This document shows, piece after piece, positions 1 through 6,059 of a stretch of 6,059 bases of DNA (within the stretch, counting starts at the first letter, position 1; each line of letters starts with the position of its first letter). Under the pieces are notes generated by a model that saw nothing but the letters and a program-made list of their open reading frames with translations, ran no database searches and was not told where the DNA came from. The stretch comes from Gammaproteobacteria bacterium (GTDB taxonomy: Bacteria > Pseudomonadota > Gammaproteobacteria > UBA9214). The DNA is taken from the NCBI GenBank assembly GCA_020027635.1, contig JAHKKL010000107.1, forward strand, positions 1-6,059, in the 5' to 3' direction. The position numbers were made by a program, and so were the translations under genes.

Positions 1-1641
<1,641 letters not shown>

Positions 1642-1684
1642 ACGGGCGGTCACACGCCGCATCGCCGGAAACCGCGCCGATACC

Positions 1685-2518
1685 ATGCTGCTCGACTGCG
1701 CGGGCAAGTCGCTCGATCTCTCGCAGCCGCAGGTCATGGGCGTCCTCAACGTCACCCCCGATTCCTTTTCGGACGGGGGTGATTTCTTTTCCACTGACGC
1801 GGCGCTCGAACGGGCGCGGCGCATGGTCGAGGAAGGCGCCGCGATCATCGATGTCGGCGGCGAGTCTACCCGCCCGGGGGCGCAGCCGGTCCCGCTGGAG
1901 GAGGAACTGCGGCGCGTGCTGCCGGTCATCGAGGCGCTGCATCGCTCCCTTCCGGTTCCGGTGTCGATCGATACCCGCAAACCGCAGGTGATGCGCGCCG
2001 CGGTCGCGGCGGGCGCCGGCCTGATCAATGACGTGAACGCCCTGCGGGCGGAAGGCGCCGCCGCGGTGGCGGCGGATCTTGGGGTGCCGGTTTGCCTGAT
2101 GCACATGCAGGGCGAGCCGCAGTCCATGCAGACGGCGCCGCGCTACACGGATGTGGTTGACGAGGTCATCGGTTTCCTGCTCGATCGCGCCGAGGCTTGC
2201 ATCGCGGCGGGCGTGGCGCGCCAGCGCATCCTGCTGGATCCGGGCTTCGGTTTCGGGAAGACGGCTGGCCACAATCTGCGGCTGCTGCGCTATCTCGACC
2301 GCCTGACCGCACAGGGATATCCCGTGCTGGTCGGCCTGTCGCGCAAGTCACTGATTGGTCAGATTCTGGACCTGCCGGTCGACAAGCGCTTGTATCCCGG
2401 CGTGGCCCTGGCGGTGCTGGCGGTCTGGCAGGGCGCCGCAATTGTCCGCAGCCACGATGTGCGGGAAACGCGCGAGGCGATCCGGATGTGCCGGGCGGTG
2501 AGGGATGTCCAGCCATGA
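1685..2518 (+). CDS. folP: dihydropteroate synthase
   Basis: FolP condenses 6-hydroxymethyl-dihydropterin diphosphate with p-aminobenzoate to give dihydropteroate in folate synthesis; it is the sulfonamide target. The 277-residue product is near the usual length (282 in E. coli). Visible motifs: MGVLNVTPDSFSDGG at 18-32, GGESTRPG at 58-65, SIDTRKP at 94-100, INDV at 114-117, LMHMQG at 138-143, LDPGFGFGK at 184-192, GLSRKS at 217-222 and RSHDV at 256-260. Phe28 and Pro64, positions where changes are linked to sulfonamide resistance, carry the sensitive-type residues. The frame is open further upstream inside ftsH, but ATG 1685 is chosen because the product then aligns residue for residue with E. 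coli FolP from Met1. There is no strong Shine-Dalgarno: the nearest purine run, GGAAA at 1667-1671, is 13 bases away, so coupling to ftsH translation or a weak site is likely. The stop TGA at 2516-2518 is 27 bp before glmM. Confidence 0.97.
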   Translation: MLLDCAGKSLDLSQPQVMGVLNVTPDSFSDGGDFFSTDAALERARRMVEEGAAIIDVGGESTRPGAQPVPLEEELRRVLPVIEALHRSLPVPVSIDTRKPQVMRAAVAAGAGLINDVNALRAEGAAAVAADLGVPVCLMHMQGEPQSMQTAPRYTDVVDEVIGFLLDRAEACIAAGVARQRILLDPGFGFGKTAGHNLRLLRYLDRLTAQGYPVLVGLSRKSLIGQILDLPVDKRLYPGVALAVLAVWQGAAIVRSHDVRETREAIRMCRAVRDVQP

Positions 2519-2534
2519 CTGTTGCAATTTTTCT

Positions 2535-2540
2535 GAGGAG
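2535..2540 (+). promoter_or_regulatory. Shine-Dalgarno site of glmM
   Basis: GAGGAG lies five bases before ATG 2546. It is the clearest ribosome binding site in the window and fixes the glmM start, giving the family's standard N-terminus MSKKYFGTDGIRG. Confidence 0.85.
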
Positions 2541-2545
2541 CGACC

Positions 2546-3880
2546 ATGTCGAAAAAATATTTCGGGACTGACGGTATTCGCGGCCGGGTGGGGGAACACC
2601 CGATAACGGCCGAGTTCATGCTGAAACTGGGTTGGGCCACCGGCCGGGTACTGGGTCGCGCCGGCGGTGATCTGGTCATCATCGGCAAGGACACGCGCAT
2701 CTCCGGCTACATGTTCGAATCGGCCCTGGAGGCGGGTCTTTCCGCCGCCGGCATCGACATCCGCCTGCTGGGCCCGATGCCCACCCCCGGCATCGCCTAC
2801 CTCACGCGCACCCTGCATGCCTGCGCCGGGATCGTCATCAGCGCCTCGCACAATCCCTACTTCGACAATGGCATCAAGTTTTTCTCGCGTCAGGGCACCA
2901 AGTTACCGGACGAGGTCGAACTCGCCATCGAGGAAGAGCTGGACAAGCCCATGGAAACCGTGGATTCCGCCCGGCTCGGCAAGGCGGAACGCGTGCCCGA
3001 TGCCCCCGGGCGCTATATCGAGTTCTGCAAGAGCACGGTCCCGATGAGCCTGTCGCTGCGAGGCCTGAAGATCGCCGTCGATTGCGCGAACGGCGCCACC
3101 TACGGCGTCGCGCCCAGCGTCTTCGATGAACTGGGCGCGGACGTGGTCAAAGTCGGCACGCATCCCGACGGCCTCAATATCAACCGCGACTGCGGTTCCA
3201 CCCGGCCCGAGCAGTTGCAGAAGACGGTGCGGGAACACGCCGCCGATGTCGGCATCGCCCTCGACGGCGACGGCGACCGCGTCATCATGGTCGACAGCCG
3301 GGGCGAGCTGGTGGACGGCGACGAGTTGTTGTTCATCATCGCGCGCTCGCGCCGGCAGCAGGGGAAACTGAGCGGCAGCGTCGTCGGCACCCTGATGAGC
3401 AACCTCGGCCTGGAGCATGCCCTGCAGGCGCACGGCATCGCGTTTGAACGCGCCCGGGTCGGCGACCGCTACGTGCTGGAGCTGCTGCAGCAGAACGGCG
3501 GCACGCTGGGCGGGGAATCCTCCGGGCATATCATCTGCCTGGACCGCACCACCACCGGCGACGGCATCGTCGCCGCCCTGCAGGTGCTCACCACCATGAT
3601 CCAGGACGGCAAGCCGCTGCATGAACTGAAAGCCGGCATGAAGAAATATCCGCAGCACATGATCAACGTACCGGTCGGCAGGAGCGTGAACCTCACGGCC
3701 GCGCCGGGCGTTCAGGAAGCGGTGCGGGCGGTGGAGCGGCGGCTCAATGGCAGGGGCCGTGTCCTGCTGCGCCCTTCCGGGACCGAACCCGTGGTGCGTG
3801 TCATGGTCGAGGGTGAAGATGAACAGACGGTGCGCGAAGAGGCCGGTCATCTGGCCACGGTCGTAGCCGCGGCCGTCTGA
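2546..3880 (+). CDS. glmM: phosphoglucosamine mutase
   Basis: GlmM interconverts glucosamine-6-phosphate and glucosamine-1-phosphate in the cytoplasm, feeding UDP-N-acetylglucosamine for peptidoglycan and lipopolysaccharide. The product has 444 residues against 445 in E. coli, so it is full length. The N-terminus YFGTDGIRG is typical. The active-site loop ISASHNP places the phosphorylated serine at Ser101 (Ser102 in E. coli). The metal-binding loop DGDGDR is at 240-245, the sugar-binding loop GGESSGH at 322-328, and the C-terminal phosphate-binding loop RPSGTEP at 409-415. All four domains of the alpha-D-phosphohexomutase fold are therefore represented and no key residue is missing. It is the last gene of the ftsH-folP-glmM set, 27 bp after folP and preceded by a strong GAGGAG site. 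The next gene is 163 bp away and functionally unrelated. The SASHNP loop and length separate it from the related phosphomannomutase ManB/AlgC. Confidence 0.98.
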   Translation: MSKKYFGTDGIRGRVGEHPITAEFMLKLGWATGRVLGRAGGDLVIIGKDTRISGYMFESALEAGLSAAGIDIRLLGPMPTPGIAYLTRTLHACAGIVISASHNPYFDNGIKFFSRQGTKLPDEVELAIEEELDKPMETVDSARLGKAERVPDAPGRYIEFCKSTVPMSLSLRGLKIAVDCANGATYGVAPSVFDELGADVVKVGTHPDGLNINRDCGSTRPEQLQKTVREHAADVGIALDGDGDRVIMVDSRGELVDGDELLFIIARSRRQQGKLSGSVVGTLMSNLGLEHALQAHGIAFERARVGDRYVLELLQQNGGTLGGESSGHIICLDRTTTGDGIVAALQVLTTMIQDGKPLHELKAGMKKYPQHMINVPVGRSVNLTAAPGVQEAVRAVERRLNGRGRVLLRPSGTEPVVRVMVEGEDEQTVREEAGHLATVVAAAV

Positions 3881-3892
3881 GACCGTCATTGC

Positions 3893-3907
3893 CAGCCGCA
3901 TCGGCTG
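3893..3907. repeat. short perfect inverted repeat after glmM
   Basis: CAGCCG (3893-3898), loop CAT, CGGCTG (3902-3907): a 6-bp GC-rich stem 13 bases after the glmM stop. No T-run follows on either strand, so it is not a canonical intrinsic terminator. A second, weaker pairing, GGCA at 3913-3916 with TGCC at 3921-3924, follows and also lacks a T-run. They might slow transcript decay or polymerase at the operon end, or mean nothing. Confidence 0.35.
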
Positions 3908-3919
3908 CACAGGGCAGGG

Positions 3920-4051
3920 ATGCCAATGCCCCAAACAATCGAAAACTTCCTCACTGACGTCAACCATCAACCGGAGCGCCCGTGGTCTGATATATTCCGC
4001 ATGATCCCGGTGTTTTCTTTAGCGCAGGGTTGGTATCCGCCGGATGAATGA
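3920..4051 (+). other. possible small ORF (43 codons) overlapping the TIR-STAND start
   Basis: ATG 3920 (with a second in-frame ATG at 3926) opens a 43-codon frame that ends at TGA 4049-4051, overlapping the TIR-STAND start at 4044 by 8 bases. AGGG at 3911-3914 is a passable ribosome binding site. The overlap would suit translational coupling, which might make up for the poor ribosome binding site of the large gene. Against it: the candidate promoter lies inside this frame, the peptide has no recognisable motif, and a frame this short can easily occur by chance. I regard it as unproven. Confidence 0.15.
3988..3996 (+). promoter_or_regulatory. candidate extended -10 promoter for the TIR-STAND gene
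   Basis: TGA followed by TATATT (3991-3996) matches the extended -10 form (TGn plus a hexamer with 5 of 6 matches to TATAAT). It sits in a locally AT-richer stretch of an otherwise GC-rich window. The best -35 is poor: TCAACC at 3967-3972, 18 bp upstream, with 3 of 6 matches to TTGACA, which is common for extended -10 promoters. Predicted transcription start is near 4003, leaving a leader of about 40 bases before ATG 4044. This would let the gene be expressed independently of the ftsH-folP-glmM unit. It is a sequence match only. Confidence 0.45.
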
Positions 4052-6059
4052 GTCCACTTTTGACGTTTTCCTCAGTTACCACTGGCACGACCATGACCCG
4101 GTCGAAGCGCTTGCCCGCGCCCTGAAAGACCGGGGTTTGCAGGTCTTCCTCGACCGCTGGTACCTCGTCCCGGGCCGCCCCTGGCCGGAGGCGCTCGAAG
4201 CGCAGTTGAACCGCTGCCGGTCGGTGGCCGTCATCGTGGGCCCGTCCGGGATGGGGTCCTGGCAGCAGCGCGAACAGTACCTGGCGCTCGATCGCCAGAC
4301 GCGGGAGCCGTCGTTTGCGGTCATCCCGGTGCTACTGCCGGGCGCGAATCCCGCGCTCGGATTCCTATCGCTCAACACCTGGATTGATCTGCGCGGCGGC
4401 ATCGATGACCCGCGGGGGATCGATCTGTTGACGGCAGCCGTGCACGGCGATGCGCCGGCCGAGATCCTGGAGCGCACGGCAGCGGCCATGGCGCATGTCT
4501 GTCCTTACCGGGGCCTGGAAGTGTTTCGCGAGGAGGATGCGCCGTTTTTCTTCGGCCGGGAGGCCTTCACGGATAAACTCTGTCGCGCGGTTGCGTCCCG
4601 GTCACTCGTCGCCATGGTCGGCGCCTCCGGTTGCGGCAAATCCTCGGTCGTTCGCGCCGGGCTGGTGCCACAGATGCGGCGGGCCGGCACGGGAACGGTA
4701 TGGGAAGTCGCGTTACTGAAACCTGGCAATCGCCCATTCCATGCGCTCAGCGCCGCGCTGATCCCGCTCCTGGAACCGGACATGACCGAGACGGACCGCC
4801 TGGTGGAGATCACCAAGCAGGCGGACTTCCTGGCACAGGGCAGGCTTGAACTGGCCGATGTCGTCACCCGCCTGCTGGAGAAGCAACAGGGTACCAACCG
4901 GCTGCTGTTGGTCGTCGACCAATGGGAAGAACTCTACACCCACGCCGAAGCCGCCGAAGCCAGGGCAGCCGTCCCACCGTTCGTGGAACAGATCCTGCGG
5001 GCGACCGATACGGCCCCGCTCACCGTGGTTCTCACCCTCAGGGCGGACTTCTTCGGGGAGGCCTTGTCGCACCGGGGGCTGGCCGATCGCCTGCAGGATG
5101 CCATGATCAACCTCGGACCCATGACGGAGGAAGAGCGCCGGGAGGCCGTGGTCGCGCCGGCCGCGCGTGTGGGGCTCGAGTTCGATCCCGGTCTGGTGGA
5201 TTTGATCCTCTCGGATGCGGGCGATGCGCCGGGCAACCTGCCCCTGCTGGAGTACGCCCTCAGAGAACTCTGGGAGGCGCGGCGCGGCGCTCGCATGCAC
5301 CATGAGGCTTACAAGGCCATGGGCGGGGTGCAGGGTGCGATCGCGCAGCGCGCGGAAAAAATCTTTACCGACCTGACGCCGGCGGAGCAGCAGTCGGCAA
5401 AGAGCGTCTTCACCCAACTGGTGCGCCCGGGTGAAGAGAGCGGGGGTGCTCGAACGGGAGACACCCGCCGCCGGGCGTTGCTCGACGAGATGAACGAGGC
5501 CGAGCGCGCCATCGTGCGCAAGCTGGCCGACGCACGCCTGCTGGTTACCAACCAGGATAGCGCCACGGGCGAGGAAACGGTCGAGGTGGCTCATGAGGCC
5601 TTGCTCTACCGCTGGGCGCGGCTCAAGAAATGGATCGACGGGATACGCAAACGGCTCGAGGACCGGTATCTCCTCCAGGACATTGCCGAGAAGTGGGCCG
5701 CACTCGGGCGCCCGAAGTTCGGCGGCCTGGTCTCCGGCCGGCAGTTGCGGGATTTCCGGCGCGCCGGCGCACCCACAAGGCTGGCCCGTGATTACCTGAT
5801 TGCCTCGGTTCGCTTCATCGTCCTGAAATACAGCCTCGTTGCCCTGCTGGTCGCGAGCCTCGGCACGATCCTGTGGGTGGGTGACCGTGAGGGTCTGGCA
5901 CCGAAAAAGGTCGTCGGACTGCTGCTGTTTCGCGCCGGCCTCTATCACCCGGAGTGGATTCCGGAAACGGTCGAGATCAAAGCGGGGAGTTTTCTCATGG
6001 GGTCGGCGGACGAGGCGACCGGCGCCGGCGAGTTCGCGGCGCATCGGGTTACCCTGGAG
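4044..6059 (+). CDS. TIR-nSTAND NTPase with membrane segment and FGE-sulfatase-like C-terminus (3'-truncated by window edge)
   Basis: The frame is open for 672 codons to the last base, so the C-terminus is missing. ATG 4044 is the only plausible start: the in-frame stop TAG at 4020 precedes it and no other start codon lies between. No good Shine-Dalgarno is seen. Domains in order: TIR at about 4-130, opening FDVFLSYHWHD, with BB-loop region DRWYLVPG at 37-44 and a likely catalytic Glu77 in SWQQRE; linker; nSTAND entry motif CPYRGLEVF to FFFGRE at 153-172; Walker A GASGCGKS at 193-200; Walker B LLLVVDQWEE at 287-296; sensor-like TLRADFFG at 331-338; GNLPLLEYAL at 397-406; VEVAHEALLYRW at 513-524, typical of the nSTAND winged-helix end; probable membrane helix at about 591-612; start of an FGE-sulfatase-like domain at about 642 (AGSFLMGS at 647-654, then E663 and HRVTL at 667-671). 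In such proteins the C-terminal domain is taken to sense a trigger, the NTPase to oligomerise and the TIR to consume NAD+ or make a signal nucleotide. The role in defence is inferred. Confidence 0.9.
   Translation, partial: MNESTFDVFLSYHWHDHDPVEALARALKDRGLQVFLDRWYLVPGRPWPEALEAQLNRCRSVAVIVGPSGMGSWQQREQYLALDRQTREPSFAVIPVLLPGANPALGFLSLNTWIDLRGGIDDPRGIDLLTAAVHGDAPAEILERTAAAMAHVCPYRGLEVFREEDAPFFFGREAFTDKLCRAVASRSLVAMVGASGCGKSSVVRAGLVPQMRRAGTGTVWEVALLKPGNRPFHALSAALIPLLEPDMTETDRLVEITKQADFLAQGRLELADVVTRLLEKQQGTNRLLLVVDQWEELYTHAEAAEARAAVPPFVEQILRATDTAPLTVVLTLRADFFGEALSHRGLADRLQDAMINLGPMTEEERREAVVAPAARVGLEFDPGLVDLILSDAGDAPGNLPLLEYALRELWEARRGARMHHEAYKAMGGVQGAIAQRAEKIFTDLTPAEQQSAKSVFTQLVRPGEESGGARTGDTRRRALLDEMNEAERAIVRKLADARLLVTNQDSATGEETVEVAHEALLYRWARLKKWIDGIRKRLEDRYLLQDIAEKWAALGRPKFGGLVSGRQLRDFRRAGAPTRLARDYLIASVRFIVLKYSLVALLVASLGTILWVGDREGLAPKKVVGLLLFRAGLYHPEWIPETVEIKAGSFLMGSADEATGAGEFAAHRVTLE

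Noticed and set aside
2515..2571. 18-codon frame starting at the ATGA that overlaps the folP stop and running into glmM
   Set aside because: Very short, no ribosome binding site of its own, and it ends inside glmM out of frame; chance is the simplest explanation.
3891..3932. Intrinsic terminator after glmM
   Set aside because: Two small hairpins can be drawn but neither is followed by a T-run on either strand, so terminator status is not supported.
2903..3970. Long antisense open frame (355 codons, - strand) opposite glmM
   Set aside because: It is the shadow of a complete, well-conserved glmM; the translation is His/Asp/Val/Ala-rich without family features.
4713..6044. Long antisense open frame (443 codons, - strand) opposite the TIR-STAND gene
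   Set aside because: It lies wholly antisense to a frame full of recognisable domain motifs; its translation is low-complexity Arg/Gln/Gly-rich with no motif. Long antisense frames are expected at this GC content.

Overview
The window reads as a GC-rich gammaproteobacterial chromosome. Three housekeeping genes lie head to tail on the + strand in the order ftsH, folP, glmM, as in Escherichia coli and many relatives. FtsH, FolP and GlmM all resemble the E. coli proteins closely over their full visible length. I cannot name a genus; the high GC and long antisense open frames would fit an environmental lineage such as the Chromatiales, but that is a guess.

Layout. Positions 1-1641 hold the C-terminal five sixths of FtsH, cut by the left edge. 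After a 43-bp gap comes folP (1685-2518), then a 27-bp gap with a strong ribosome binding site, then glmM (2546-3880). These three look like one transcription unit. A 163-bp spacer (3881-4043) follows, visibly richer in A and T than its surroundings, with a candidate extended -10 promoter and no convincing terminator. From 4044 to the right edge one frame stays open for 672 codons without a stop.

That last gene is the notable one. Its product begins with a TIR domain, continues with an nSTAND-type P-loop NTPase, then has a probable membrane segment, and at the edge enters a formylglycine-generating-enzyme-like (FGE-sulfatase, C-type-lectin fold) domain. This is an NLR-like layout: effector, NTPase switch, sensor. 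Such proteins are associated with prokaryotic immunity, and FGE-like C-termini are recurrent targets of diversity-generating retroelements. The sensor and anything downstream lie outside the window, so defence function and diversification are inferences.

How the parts relate: the first three genes serve membrane protein quality control, folate synthesis and cell-wall precursor synthesis. The TIR-STAND gene has no metabolic link to them. It sits where secG, tpiA or a leucine tRNA gene often follows glmM, so it looks like accessory cargo placed at the end of a core operon and read from its own promoter.
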